A stretch of DNA of 64,000 bases from Deltaproteobacteria bacterium (GCA_016182655.1 JACPGB010000031.1:1-64000); one strand, 5' to 3'; positions 44,991-54,039 are shown, counted from the stretch's first letter. The notes: a model not told the origin generated them from the letters alone. Program-made: numbers and translations.

Positions 44991-45017
44991 TCAAGTTTTT
45001 TTTCAAACCGCCGAAGA
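44991..45017 (+). promoter_or_regulatory. Sigma-28-like promoter ahead of cheW
   Basis: TCAAGTTT (44991-44998), 11 bp, GCCGAAGA (45010-45017) resembles TAAAGTTT-N11-GCCGATAA, with the first six bases of the -10 element kept. It lies 64 nt upstream of cheW and would also serve the receptor and HDOD genes. Confidence 0.55.
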
Positions 45018-45080
45018 ACAAATATAACGGTTAAAATCAACCACGTTTTTTATCCCCCGAACTTTTGAGGAGGCGTAACG

Positions 45081-45572
45081 ATGGACATAAAAAAGGATTT
45101 CGATTCCAAGGAGGTGCTCCAGCTCGTGACCTTCAGGCTGGGGAACGAAGAGTTCTCCCTCGACATACTGAGGGTGCAGGAGATCATAAGGCACATGGAG
45201 CTCACCCGGGTGCCGCGCACCCCGGACTTCGTCGAGGGCGTGATCAATTTGCGGGGCAGGGTCATTCCGGTCCTTGACCTCAGGAAGCGCTTCGGCCTCC
45301 CGGCCGACGAGAGGACGAACGAGACGAGGATAATAGTCGTCGACGTCGACAACAGGACCGTGGGCCTTAAGGTGGACGCGGTCTCCGAGGTGCTAAGGCT
45401 TCCGTCGGACACCGTCGAGCCGCCGCCTGCCATCGTCACCGGGGCCGAGTCAGACTACATAAGAGGGGTCGGCAAGCTCGAGGGAAGGCTCATAATACTC
45501 CTCGACGTATCAAAGATACTTACCAGCACGGAGAGGGATGCCCTGGGGCATCAGCTTAACGCGGTCGCCTGA
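45081..45572 (+). CDS. cheW: Chemotaxis coupling protein CheW
   Basis: Couples receptors to CheA. 163 residues with a single CheW domain: [40 protein letters not shown] and [12 protein letters not shown] good ribosome-binding site (GAGGAGG) lies ahead of ATG 45081. It directly precedes a receptor gene, so the pair may form one signalling unit with CheA. Confidence 0.96.
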   Translation: MDIKKDFDSKEVLQLVTFRLGNEEFSLDILRVQEIIRHMELTRVPRTPDFVEGVINLRGRVIPVLDLRKRFGLPADERTNETRIIVVDVDNRTVGLKVDAVSEVLRLPSDTVEPPPAIVTGAESDYIRGVGKLEGRLIILLDVSKILTSTERDALGHQLNAVA

Positions 45573-45603
45573 TCCTTATAAAGCTAAAGCCGGAGGTTGT
45601 GTT

Positions 45604-47685
45604 ATGGATCTGCATTCAGTGAAGTCCAGGTTCCTGGGCAGTTATTTGTTTCTTATTATCCTATTTTTTATCCAGCTCCCCATAATATACATGCTGGTCG
45701 GCGGGATGAGCCAGAAGTACTCGCAGGTGGTAGAGGCGAGCGCCCTGAGAAAAAGGGCCGTCGAGCTCAACTACGTCCTTAACCGCCACATCATGAACGG
45801 CGAAGAGGAACTCGAGCAGGTCTTCCAGGACAGGAAGGCCGAATACGGCAAGGCAATCGAGTCGCTCCGGACCGGGACCCCGGAAGTCCCGGCCGTAACG
45901 GGCTCGGCCAAGGACAAGCTGGCGGTGGTCGAGCAGAAGTGGCAGGGGATGCTCGCGGCGCTCGATAAGACGATGGAGAGCGGCGACAGCTTGACCGATG
46001 CGATGAGGGAACTGGAGGTGTCCACGTACCCCATGGTCGACAAGATGAACGGGATCGTCAAGGGGTTTGTGGCGCTCGGCGACCAGTCTTACAGCAAATC
46101 GATAGACTTGGCCGGTCTCCAGAGGATGAGGACCGTGAACATGGCCTACCTGATGGAGCGCTACGCGAGGTCCAACTTCGAGCTCGATCTCGTCTCGGAC
46201 AACCTCAAAAAGACCATGAGCGACTTCGAGACGACGCTTAAGGGCCTCAAAAACGGCTCCGTCGAGCTGGGCCTTAAGCCGGTGCACAACCCGGAGCTCA
46301 TCCGCAAGTTCAGCGAGGCCGAGGAGCTCTGGGCCAAGAGGAAGGAGCTCGTAGCCGCCGGCATGAAGGACAAGGACGTCTTCGCCGCCAACGTGAACGA
46401 GCTTTCCAACAGGCACACGCCGGAGATCGTAGCCGCCGCCGACGACCTTACAAAGGAGATAGCCGCAGGCGCGAGGAGCTCCGCGATGAAGGGGATAGTA
46501 GTCATGGCCGTCGCGGTATTCGTCTCAGCCGGCCTCTCGGTATTTTTCATGTGGTCGACCAACATCCATATCATAAAGCCTATAATGAAGGTCAAGGATA
46601 CGGTCGAGGCCTTCTCGCACGGCGACCTTTCGAAGAGGGCGGAGATAAAGATAAGGTTCCTTGGAAAGGACCTCAAAGACGAGGTGACGAGCCTCGGCGA
46701 CAGCGTCGACGCAATGGCCGTGCAGATGTCCGGGGTCATAGGCAGGATCACGGACTCTTCGAACCTCCTCGCCTCGGCCTCCGAACAGCTCTCCTCTTCT
46801 GCGACCCAGATTGAGGAAGGCGCGAACAGGCAGTCGGGCCAGACGGTCCAGGTGGCTACCTCCATGGAGGAGATGAACGCTACGGTCATAGAGGTCGCCA
46901 AGAACTCGAACCAGGTATCGGAATCGGCAAGGAACGCGCAGTCCATAGCCGTAAAGGGCGGTGACATCGTATCCGAGGCGATTTCCGCCATGCAGGAGGT
47001 GGCCGAATCCACCTCTGTCACGGCCGACACGATAAAGAAGCTCGGCAAGTCCTCCGAGGAGATAGGCTCCATCGTCTCGGTCATCAACGACATCGCGGAC
47101 CAGACGAACCTCCTTGCGCTTAACGCCGCCATAGAGGCGGCGAGAGCCGGCGACCAGGGCAGGGGCTTCGCCGTCGTCGCCGACGAGGTGAGGAAGCTCG
47201 CCGAGAGGACCACCAAGGCGACTAAAGAGATAAGCGGGATGATCAAGACCATACAGACGGAGACAGGCACGGCCGTATCCGCCATGGACGAAGGGACCAG
47301 GAAGGTCGAAAACGGCGTCAGGCTCGCAAACGAAGCCGGAGACGCGCTTAAGAGGATAGTAACGGGAGTCGAAGGCGTGACGGACATGATAAGCCACATC
47401 GCCACTTCCGCCGAGGAGCAGAGCGCGACGACCGACGAGATAACCCAGAACATGGACTCCATAGCCGAGGTCGCCAAGACCAACGTCGCGGCCATAGGCG
47501 AGGTGTCGAGGGCTACGAACGAAATGGCGAGGCTCGCCACCGAGCTCAAGAGCCTTGTCTCGAACTTCAAGGTAGAGCACGCCTCCGAGCGCCGCCCGGC
47601 TGAGACGAGCGGCGCAGGCGGCTTCAGGAAGACTGCGGAAGTCAAGCAGTTCCCCCGCTTCAAAAAAGCGAGCGGCCAGGCCTGA
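45604..47685 (+). CDS. Methyl-accepting chemotaxis protein
   Basis: Transmembrane receptor of 693 residues. ATG 45604 is set by CGGAGG and gives a normal N-terminal helix (about 12-32). A helical periplasmic sensor domain of about 270 residues, probably of the four-helix-bundle class, follows; then a second helix (about 300-320), a HAMP domain, and the kinase-control tip [18 protein letters not shown]. The C-terminus (FKKASGQA) lacks an NWETF-type pentapeptide. The ligand cannot be predicted from sequence. Confidence 0.94.
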   Translation: MDLHSVKSRFLGSYLFLIILFFIQLPIIYMLVGGMSQKYSQVVEASALRKRAVELNYVLNRHIMNGEEELEQVFQDRKAEYGKAIESLRTGTPEVPAVTGSAKDKLAVVEQKWQGMLAALDKTMESGDSLTDAMRELEVSTYPMVDKMNGIVKGFVALGDQSYSKSIDLAGLQRMRTVNMAYLMERYARSNFELDLVSDNLKKTMSDFETTLKGLKNGSVELGLKPVHNPELIRKFSEAEELWAKRKELVAAGMKDKDVFAANVNELSNRHTPEIVAAADDLTKEIAAGARSSAMKGIVVMAVAVFVSAGLSVFFMWSTNIHIIKPIMKVKDTVEAFSHGDLSKRAEIKIRFLGKDLKDEVTSLGDSVDAMAVQMSGVIGRITDSSNLLASASEQLSSSATQIEEGANRQSGQTVQVATSMEEMNATVIEVAKNSNQVSESARNAQSIAVKGGDIVSEAISAMQEVAESTSVTADTIKKLGKSSEEIGSIVSVINDIADQTNLLALNAAIEAARAGDQGRGFAVVADEVRKLAERTTKATKEISGMIKTIQTETGTAVSAMDEGTRKVENGVRLANEAGDALKRIVTGVEGVTDMISHIATSAEEQSATTDEITQNMDSIAEVAKTNVAAIGEVSRATNEMARLATELKSLVSNFKVEHASERRPAETSGAGGFRKTAEVKQFPRFKKASGQA

Positions 47686-47709
47686 TAAGGCCAAAACAAG
47701 GAGAGCAGG

Positions 47710-48561
47710 ATGATCACCGCACAAAGGGAAAAAATAACGGAAGTCGCCCTCAAGGCGTCCGAGTTGCCGGTCCTTCCGGTCACGACGCAGAAGGTGCTCT
47801 CGCTCATGGCGGACCCGGACGTCTCCATAGAGAAGATAAAGAGGCTCATTGGGGCCGACCCGGGGCTGACGACAAAGATGCTAATGGTCGCCAACTCCGC
47901 CTTTTACGGCAGTTACAGGAACATACAGAACCTGACGCAGGCGATCCTCCGGCTCGGCTTGAACGCCGTAAGGTCGATAGTCGTCGCCACCTCGATGAAG
48001 AACGTATACAAGAGGTTCGGCCTCACCGAGAAGCTCCTCTGGGAGCAGATAATAGGCTCGGCGCTCGCGGCGAACCTCATCGCAAGGCAGACGCGCCTTT
48101 CAGACCCCGAGGACGCGTTCATTGGCGGGCTCCTCCACGACATCGGCAAGGTCGTGCTCAATAACGAATTCCCCGAGGAGTTCGCGCGCGTCATGGAGCG
48201 CGTATACAACGACTCGGTCCCGTTCCATGTGGCGGAGACCGAGGTCTTTGACTTTTCGCAGAGGAAGCTCGGGGCCGAGGTGGTGAAGAAGTGGGGGTTC
48301 CCCGAGACGCTCGAGAAACTCCTCCTTAACTTCGACGACCAGGAGGAGATAAAAAAAGAGAAGTACCTTTACAACCTCGTCACCATAATAACGCTCGCTG
48401 ACAGGATGTGCCAAAAGTTTGGCATGGGATGGAGAAAACCCGGCGGGAACGGCGTGGATTTCGGCAATCTACCCGAGGCCCTTGGCCTCGATCAGGCCGA
48501 GATGAAGGACCTGACTGAAAAAATACAGGTGACCTTCAGCCAGGGAATCGAGCTTTATTGA
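47710..48561 (+). CDS. HDOD domain protein
   Basis: A 283-residue cytoplasmic protein with an HDOD domain over most of its length: LPVLPVTTQKVLSLMADPDV at the start, DPGLTTKMLMVANSAFYG and GGLLHDIGKVVLNNEFPEEF. HDOD proteins regulate signalling and motility without known catalysis in most cases. It starts 24 nt after the receptor gene, so it is probably in the cheW-MCP operon and may act on chemotaxis or stator control. Confidence 0.9.
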   Translation: MITAQREKITEVALKASELPVLPVTTQKVLSLMADPDVSIEKIKRLIGADPGLTTKMLMVANSAFYGSYRNIQNLTQAILRLGLNAVRSIVVATSMKNVYKRFGLTEKLLWEQIIGSALAANLIARQTRLSDPEDAFIGGLLHDIGKVVLNNEFPEEFARVMERVYNDSVPFHVAETEVFDFSQRKLGAEVVKKWGFPETLEKLLLNFDDQEEIKKEKYLYNLVTIITLADRMCQKFGMGWRKPGGNGVDFGNLPEALGLDQAEMKDLTEKIQVTFSQGIELY

Positions 48562-48618
48562 ATACTTAGCCGGATATTTAGTTTTTTCTATCGAAAAACC
48601 ATTCCGCGTGCCCTTTCC

Positions 48619-48634
48619 AGGCACGCTAATTGCA
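48619..48634 (+). promoter_or_regulatory. Sigma-54-like promoter for the DUF2802-type gene
   Basis: AGGCACGCTAATTGCA keeps GG (48620-48621) and GC (48632-48633) ten bases apart and the TTGCA block; only the first base differs from TGGCAC. It lies 60 nt ahead of ATG 48694. Confidence 0.62.
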
Positions 48635-48693
48635 ATAATCATCTTCATCGCGTTAAGGCAACCTTTTGCGAGTTTTTGAAAGGTGGTCATTCG

Positions 48694-49137
48694 ATGGAGC
48701 TTTGGGTTATCGTACTTTCGGCAGTCGACATCGCCCTTATGGGCGGAATCCTCTACATCATGTCAGGGAAGAAGACCCGGCAGAGGCTCGCCCCTGAATC
48801 AACGACTGTGCCGGCCTTTGATCAGGTAAGGGAGCTACAGAGCGAGCTCTCCGGCATAAAGACGCTCTCAGCTGAGTTGGAGAGGAAAAAGGCCGCCTTT
48901 GAAAGGCACGAAAATACCATCAACGAACGTACCAGGCGGCTCGACGCGATAGTCAAGCAGGCCGAGGACTCGGCAAGGAAGCTCGAAGCCCTCTATGTGA
49001 GCGAGAGGAACGAGGACATGTACTCAAAGGCCGTGCGGATGCTGAAGTCAGGGACCCCGGCCGACGAGATAGTAAGGAGCCTCGGATTGCTGAACGGCGA
49101 AGTAGAGCTCATCTCCTCACTCAATAATTACAGGTAA
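48694..49137 (+). CDS. DUF2802-type membrane-anchored coiled-coil protein
   Basis: A 147-residue protein. ATG 48694 is preferred over the in-frame TTG at 48676 because GAAAGGTGG precedes it. One N-terminal membrane helix (about 3-22), a coiled coil (about 45-100) and a C-terminal helical unit (YSKAVRMLKSGTPADEIVRS) that resembles DUF2802, often found near chemotaxis and flagellar genes. The function is unknown. It has its own sigma-54-like promoter. Confidence 0.78.
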   Translation: MELWVIVLSAVDIALMGGILYIMSGKKTRQRLAPESTTVPAFDQVRELQSELSGIKTLSAELERKKAAFERHENTINERTRRLDAIVKQAEDSARKLEALYVSERNEDMYSKAVRMLKSGTPADEIVRSLGLLNGEVELISSLNNYR

Positions 49138-49225
49138 CTATCCGGGCGCGGCCCGGTTTATAAAGACTCCGTAACACCCCGCCAAATCCCCCCTCTCCCT
49201 CTCGGGAGCAGGGGGGCACCTCATT

Positions 49226-49353
49226 TCAGGGCGCTGAAAAAAGTCCATCTGCTTTGTTGTCTTCGTCTCTCGTCGCTGCGGCGTACAAACAGAGTACGCC
49301 TCGCGCCTCGTTCCTCGACGCCTCGCATCTGGAGCTTTTTCAGCACCCTGACA
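49226..49353. repeat. Palindromic intergenic repeat, copy D
   Basis: The most regular copy: left arm cagggcgctgaaaaaagtcc, central GGCGTAC/GTACGCC, right arm gagctttttcagcaccctg, with the ends complementary. It lies in a 396-bp gap after the DUF2802-type gene; the rest of that gap is AT-rich sequence with no gene and the flgF promoter at 49486. Confidence 0.8.
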
Positions 49354-49485
49354 CATCCCGAGGCATTCAGCAATCTCTGTGTTTTCGGCCAGGCAAAAAG
49401 GTCTCACCCGGAATTTTATTCCCTTTTGAAAAAGCCTCTTTCTGAAAATTTGCAGGAAAATGGCACATAAGCACGCCTCAATCCT

Positions 49486-49501
49486 TGGCACATATGTTGC
49501 A
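49486..49501 (+). promoter_or_regulatory. Sigma-54 promoter of the flgF operon
   Basis: TGGCACATATGTTGCA fits the -24/-12 consensus exactly (GG 49487-49488, GC 49499-49500). The same 16 bases occur at 59428 ahead of the glycan operon. It lies 33 nt before flgF and should drive flgF-flgG-flgA-flgH-flgI and onward. Confidence 0.83.
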
Positions 49502-49533
49502 TTATTACTCTGGCGTATCCAAGGAGGCAACAG

Positions 49534-50241
49534 ATGGACAGGTCGATATTCGTCGCGCTCTCGGGCGCGGTCATCCAGGAAAAGAGGCTCGAGGTGCTGA
49601 CAGACAACCTCGCGAACGTGAACACCGCCGGGTTCAAAAAGCAGAAGCCGCTTTTCGAGGACTCGATGCCCGACGCCTACGGGATCCGTGATTTTGCCTC
49701 CATGGATAAGGTAGTTACGGACATGTCGCAGGGTCCCGCCGAGAAGACCGGGAGACAGCTCGACCTCGCCATAAAGGGGGAGGGGTTCTTCGTAATGAAC
49801 ACCAGGAACGGCCCCCGCTACACGAGGGACGGGTCGTTCACGCTCGCGACTGACGGCACCCTCATCTCCCGCGAAGGTTTCCCGGTCACGGGCGAGAAGG
49901 GCGTCATAAAGTTGACTTCTCCGGAGGTCGCGATTGACGCGGAGGGCAATATCCGCGAAAACGGCGCGATCGTTGACAGGCTAAAGGTCGTATCCTTCAC
50001 GAACCTGATGGATCTGAAGCGCGAGGGGAACTTCTTCATGCCCGTAGATGGGGCGAAAGAGACTGCGGTCTCAAAGGATACGGCGATAGACCAGGGGTAC
50101 GTCGAGACATCCAACGTAAACGCGGTCCGCGCCATGACGACGATGATAGAGGCGATGAGGTCCTTCGAGACTCATACGAAGATGATACAGGCGATAGACG
50201 ACATGACTAAGAAGGCCATAGACGAGGTCGGAAGGGTCTAA
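49534..50241 (+). CDS. flgF: Flagellar basal-body rod protein FlgF
   Basis: Proximal-rod protein of 235 residues. N-terminal SGAVIQEKRLEVLTDNLANV, the internal IKGEGFFVMNTRNGPRYTRD block of the flagellar basal-body family, and the C-terminal QGYVETSNVNAVRAMTTMIE. It is the shorter of the two tandem rod genes, which separates it from flgG. Confidence 0.94.
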   Translation: MDRSIFVALSGAVIQEKRLEVLTDNLANVNTAGFKKQKPLFEDSMPDAYGIRDFASMDKVVTDMSQGPAEKTGRQLDLAIKGEGFFVMNTRNGPRYTRDGSFTLATDGTLISREGFPVTGEKGVIKLTSPEVAIDAEGNIRENGAIVDRLKVVSFTNLMDLKREGNFFMPVDGAKETAVSKDTAIDQGYVETSNVNAVRAMTTMIEAMRSFETHTKMIQAIDDMTKKAIDEVGRV

Positions 50242-50267
50242 CAGGTTTTTTATAAGGAGGAGCAAAG

Positions 50268-51056
50268 ATGATCAGGGCATTGTGGACGGCATCGACGGGC
50301 ATGGAAGCCCAGCAGTTGAACATAGACGTCATCGCCAACAACCTCGCGAACGTCAACACCACGGGCTTCAAGAAGAGCAGGGCCGACTACCAGGACCTCC
50401 TCTATCAGGAGTTGAAATCAGCGGGCGCGTCGTCATCCCCGTCCACGATGGTCCCTACGGGCATACAGATAGGCCAGGGTGTGAGGACCGTTTCCGTCGA
50501 GAAGGTCTTCAACCAGGGCAACTTCAAGGAAACGCAGAACTCGCTCGATCTCGCCATAGAGGGCGACGGCTTTTTCCAGATAGCCAAGCCCGACGGCACG
50601 ACGGCCTACACGAGGAACGGGGAATTGAAGGTCGACAGCGAAGGCCGCCTCGTCACCTCGGACGGCTATCTGCTCGAGCCCCAGATAACGATACCCTCGG
50701 ACACGCTCACCGTCACCATAAGCGCCGACGGCATAGTCTCGGTCACCCAGCCCGGCTCCTCCAACTCGTCCCAGGTGGGCACCATAGAGCTTGCGAGGTT
50801 CATTAACCCCGCCGGACTCCAGTCAATCGGAAAGAACCTCTATCTACCTACTTCAGCGTCAGGCGACGCGATAACATCCACACCCGGCTCGGACGGCTTC
50901 GGCACGCTCGCGCAGGGTTTCCTCGAGATGTCGAATGTGAGCGTCGTCGAAGAGATGGTCGCGATGATCGCGGCGCAGAGGGCATACGAGATAAACTCAA
51001 AGTCCATACAGACGACGGACGAGATGCTCCAGACCGCGAACTCGATGAAGAGGTAA
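50268..51056 (+). CDS. flgG: Flagellar distal rod protein FlgG
   Basis: Distal-rod subunit, 262 residues. [20 protein letters not shown] is the standard FlgG start; the [20 protein letters not shown] and [20 protein letters not shown] blocks follow. Ribosome-binding site AAGGAGG. Immediately upstream of flgA. Confidence 0.97.
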   Translation: MIRALWTASTGMEAQQLNIDVIANNLANVNTTGFKKSRADYQDLLYQELKSAGASSSPSTMVPTGIQIGQGVRTVSVEKVFNQGNFKETQNSLDLAIEGDGFFQIAKPDGTTAYTRNGELKVDSEGRLVTSDGYLLEPQITIPSDTLTVTISADGIVSVTQPGSSNSSQVGTIELARFINPAGLQSIGKNLYLPTSASGDAITSTPGSDGFGTLAQGFLEMSNVSVVEEMVAMIAAQRAYEINSKSIQTTDEMLQTANSMKR

Positions 51057-51059
51057 CAG

Positions 51060-51728
51060 GTGAAAAAGGCCCTCCTGATAATGCTCCTTGTCCTTGCGCT
51101 CCCGGCGCTGTCATACGGGCTTGACGCGGACTCCGAAATAAGGGCCGCGCTCCTGAAGGTATCCCCCTGGAACGGGGCAAAGGTCGAGGTCGAGGAGATC
51201 GAGGTGCCCGGCATTGACACGGAGAGGTTCGACGCAATCGAAGTAAGGCTCTCAAACCCGAAGGCGATAGGCAAGGTGGCGTTCCTTACCGTTCTTAAGC
51301 GGGACGGCAAAGAGATAAAGACCCTCTGGGGCTCGGCGAGGATACGGGTCTACAGGGACACGCTCGTGGCGCTCCGCGCCCTTAAGATGAAGTCGAAGCT
51401 CTCTGCGGACGACGTGAAGCTCGTATCAGTCGAGGTCAAGGACGCGCCTGACGCGGTCGCCTCGCTTGACGAGCTCGAAGGCATGGTCGTAAGGAGGCCG
51501 GTCCCTGCGGGCTCCGTTATAAAAAGGGATTACCTCAAGCCCGAGTCGATCGTAAAGAAGGGCGAGAGGGTAACGGTCTGGCTGGAAAGCAAGTCGATCA
51601 AGGTGAAGACTGCGGCCATAGCCTCGGAGGACGGCGGCAGGGGCGGCGTGATAGCCGCGCGCGCCGTCTCGGGGAGGGAAATAAGCGGCGTGGTCACTGG
51701 CCCGGGTGAACTGCTTGTCCAATTTTAA
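51060..51728 (+). CDS. flgA: P-ring assembly chaperone FlgA
   Basis: Periplasmic chaperone for FlgI. GTG start 51060, 3 nt after flgG. 222 residues: signal peptide (MKKALLIMLLVLALPALSYG), a variable N-terminal domain and a C-terminal SAF domain (RRPVPAGSVIKRDYLKPES). Normal length and position. Confidence 0.93.
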   Translation: MKKALLIMLLVLALPALSYGLDADSEIRAALLKVSPWNGAKVEVEEIEVPGIDTERFDAIEVRLSNPKAIGKVAFLTVLKRDGKEIKTLWGSARIRVYRDTLVALRALKMKSKLSADDVKLVSVEVKDAPDAVASLDELEGMVVRRPVPAGSVIKRDYLKPESIVKKGERVTVWLESKSIKVKTAAIASEDGGRGGVIAARAVSGREISGVVTGPGELLVQF

Positions 51729-51743
51729 GACGGAGTCTTTTAG

Positions 51744-52442
51744 ATGAAGACAGGATTCAAAATACTCGTTATGCTCGGCGCTGTTTTGTTCTTCGCCGGT
51801 TGCGCGACACCCGAGCCGAAGAAGATAGACATCTCGAACATCCCGGTGCAGGGCAGCTCCGCGCCGACTACACCCGGGTCTCTCTGGCCCGGCGAGACTT
51901 CCAGAAATACGCTCTTTCAGGACCTCCGCGCCCGTAATGTAGGCGACATCATAACGATAGAGATATCAGAAAAGACGAGCGCCATTAAGGAGGCGACCAC
52001 CTCCACATCGAGGTCGTCTTCAAAGGATATTGCGCTTACGAACCTCTTCGGCCTGCCTTCGAACCTCGGCATGAGGAACTTTTTGAACCAGGGCACGCCC
52101 TTCAGCCCCGAGGTCTCTTCCACCTATGACTCGAACTTCGACGGCTCCGGCACCACAAAAAGGACCGGCGAGTTGAGCGCGACGATCACGGCGAGGGTCA
52201 TAAGGGTGCTCCCCAACGGCAACCTTGTGCTTGAAGGCAAGAAGGACACGGTCGTCAATAACGAGCTCCAGTACATAATACTCAGCGGCATCGCGAGGCC
52301 CGAGGACATAACCGAAGCCAATATCGTCTCGTCGAGCCAGTTGTCGGATGCCCGCATAGAATACTCCGGCAAGGGCGTCCTCGCCGACGAACAGGGCCAG
52401 GGCTGGCTCGGGAGGGTACTTGACAATGTCTGGCCGTTCTAA
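51744..52442 (+). CDS. flgH: Flagellar L-ring lipoprotein FlgH
   Basis: Outer-membrane ring subunit. 232 residues with a lipoprotein signal (FFAGC lipobox, Cys near residue 19), SLWPGETSRNTLFQDLRARN and NGNLVLEGKKDTVVNNELQY. Its presence with FlgI confirms an outer membrane. The gap to flgI (247 bp) is unusual and holds a second copy of the structured element seen at 4373. Confidence 0.95.
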   Translation: MKTGFKILVMLGAVLFFAGCATPEPKKIDISNIPVQGSSAPTTPGSLWPGETSRNTLFQDLRARNVGDIITIEISEKTSAIKEATTSTSRSSSKDIALTNLFGLPSNLGMRNFLNQGTPFSPEVSSTYDSNFDGSGTTKRTGELSATITARVIRVLPNGNLVLEGKKDTVVNNELQYIILSGIARPEDITEANIVSSSQLSDARIEYSGKGVLADEQGQGWLGRVLDNVWPF

Positions 52443-52487
52443 AAAGACCTTGAAAAAGTTCCTGAGAGAACCTTTTTATAAAAAGTG

Positions 52488-52653
52488 TGCTGGGCGCACC
52501 GCCAGATTTCAGTCGGAGCACTCTGAGCAATTTAAAGCACGGTCGATTGAAATGGGTTTGCCAGTCCGGCGAGGACTCTCAGACTCTCTCCAAAAATTTT
52601 CAGTTCTTCCAGAAGTTCTCCCCCAAAAAGACAACGGGGGAGAACTTCTGGAA
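52488..52653. repeat. Structured intergenic element, copy 2, in the flgI leader
   Basis: Core 52488-52582 aligns without gaps to 4400-4474 and on to tcag (ttgcc motif exactly 70 nt after tgct in both). It is followed by a perfect 18-bp stem (52607-52624 with 52636-52653) and an 11-nt loop. The stem sequence is unrelated to that of copy 1, but it is equally long and perfect. The flgI ribosome-binding site lies 23 nt further on. Confidence 0.72.
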
Positions 52654-52689
52654 CTAAAACTCTTCGGAGTGGGTGTGGGAGATACTTCT

Positions 52690-53814
52690 TTGTACAAAAG
52701 GGTTTTCATAGATACTTTTTTCCAATGGCCTGTGGCTGCATTCGTTATCGCTTTAATGTTCCTGCTCTTAAGCGGTACCTCTGAAGCCGCGCGCATCAAG
52801 GACATCGCCTTTGTCGAAGGGGTGAGGTCCAACCAGCTCGTCGGCTACGGCCTCGTCGTCGGCCTGAACGGCACCGGGGACAAGTCCAGCAGTGCGACCA
52901 ACCAGTCGATATCGAATATGCTGAACAGGATGGGGATGAAGATAGACCCCAAGAACATAAAGGTCAAGAACACGGCCTCGGTCCTCGTCACCGCCGAGAT
53001 ACCGCCCTTCGTCAAGCCCGGAGCCAGGATAGACATTCTGGTCTCGTCCATAGGCGACGCCTCGAGCCTCCAGGGCGGCACTCTGATATCAACGCCGCTC
53101 CGCGCGCCTGACGGCGCGGTCTACGCCATGGCGCAAGGGGCGATTGCGCTCGCCGGGTTCACCGCAGGCAAGGCGTCGTCGAGCGTCACAAAGAACCACC
53201 AGACAGCGGGAAAGATACCCGGGGGCGCGATACTCGAACGCGAGGTCCCCTTTGCCCTGAACGCCCAGAACGGGCTCGTATTTTCCTTAAGGAACCCTGA
53301 TTTCACGACTGCCGCGCGCATGGTCGACGCGATAAACAAGGGGCTCGGGTATGACGCGGCAACGGCTCTCGACGCGGGCAAGATCAAAGTGGCCGAGCCT
53401 CAGGGGTCCAAAGGCCTCATAGAGCTCATATCCGCGATAGAGCTCCTTGAGATAAAGGCCGACGCGGTCACTAAGGTCGTCGTGAACGAGAGGACCGGGA
53501 CCGTCGTCATGGGCGAGAACGTAAGCATATCGAGTGTCGCCATCTCTCACGGCGACATAAGCATAGAGGTCAAGACCCAGTACCATATTTCCCAGCCCGC
53601 CCCGTTCTCGAAGGGAGAGACGGTCGTCCAGCCGGTCGAGGAGACTACCGTACAGGAGGAGAGGTCGAGGCTTATCGTGCTCCCGGAGAGCGTAACTCTC
53701 GGGGAGGTAGTAAGGGCCCTTAACCTCGTGGGGGTGACCCCGCGGGACCTCGTAGCGATACTCCAGGCCATAAAGGCCGCGGGCGCGTTGCAGGCGGAGC
53801 TCGAGATCATCTAA
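52690..53814 (+). CDS. flgI: Flagellar P-ring protein FlgI
   Basis: Periplasmic ring subunit. The frame is open back into flgH, but the extra upstream residues would be translated from the structured repeat and look non-coding. A TTG at 52690 with GGGAG eight bases upstream gives a proper signal peptide (YKRVFIDTFFQWPVAAF..., cleaved near SEA-A) and 374 residues, the usual size. The mature start ARIKDIAFVEGVRSNQLVG and the VVGLNGTGDKS block are characteristic. The TTG call is inference. Confidence 0.9.
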   Translation: MYKRVFIDTFFQWPVAAFVIALMFLLLSGTSEAARIKDIAFVEGVRSNQLVGYGLVVGLNGTGDKSSSATNQSISNMLNRMGMKIDPKNIKVKNTASVLVTAEIPPFVKPGARIDILVSSIGDASSLQGGTLISTPLRAPDGAVYAMAQGAIALAGFTAGKASSSVTKNHQTAGKIPGGAILEREVPFALNAQNGLVFSLRNPDFTTAARMVDAINKGLGYDAATALDAGKIKVAEPQGSKGLIELISAIELLEIKADAVTKVVVNERTGTVVMGENVSISSVAISHGDISIEVKTQYHISQPAPFSKGETVVQPVEETTVQEERSRLIVLPESVTLGEVVRALNLVGVTPRDLVAILQAIKAAGALQAELEII

Positions 53815-53826
53815 GGAGGTTTTATC

Positions 53827-54039
53827 ATGGGAGCCAAACTCATAGACGAAGAGCTCGCTATCCAGAGGTCGTGCGAGATACCGAAGGAGTGCAAAAGGTA
53901 CATCTCTCACCATGTGCGGAACGGCCTCGTCTCGATAATGGGGCTCGCCCTGAGGCTACAGGACGAGCCTGAGGCGATAAAGGAAATAGAGACCAGGATA
54001 AGGCACATAGCCGGCGACCTCGAGAAGGTCGGGCTCTAA
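53827..54039 (+). CDS. Small protein resembling an isolated histidine-kinase DHp helix pair
   Basis: A 70-residue cytoplasmic protein with a good start (TAAGGAGG ahead of ATG 53827). After about 20 residues it has RYISHHVRNGLVSIMGLALRL, where H28-H-V-R-N-G-L lines up with the H-E-I-R-N-P-L phospho-acceptor box of HisKA domains, and a second helix (EIETRIRHIAGDLEKVGL) with the spacing of DHp helix 2. There is no ATPase domain. It sits between flgI and flgJ, 12 nt after flgI and 8 nt before flgJ, so it is co-expressed with rod and ring genes. Role unknown; a phosphotransfer or dimerisation peptide is a guess. Confidence 0.75.
   Translation: MGAKLIDEELAIQRSCEIPKECKRYISHHVRNGLVSIMGLALRLQDEPEAIKEIETRIRHIAGDLEKVGL

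Noticed and set aside
49461-49476. Second sigma-54-like site TGGCACATAAGCACGC ahead of flgF
   Set aside because: The -12 part lacks GC at the required spacing and has no TTGC; the site at 49486 is perfect.
49138-49530. Open frame on the - strand, 130 codons, similar in part to frames at 59017-59220 and 16540-17103
   Set aside because: The shared peptide (APDARRRG... type) comes only from the palindromic repeat copies lying there; the frames have no ribosome-binding site and different ends, so they are not a protein family.
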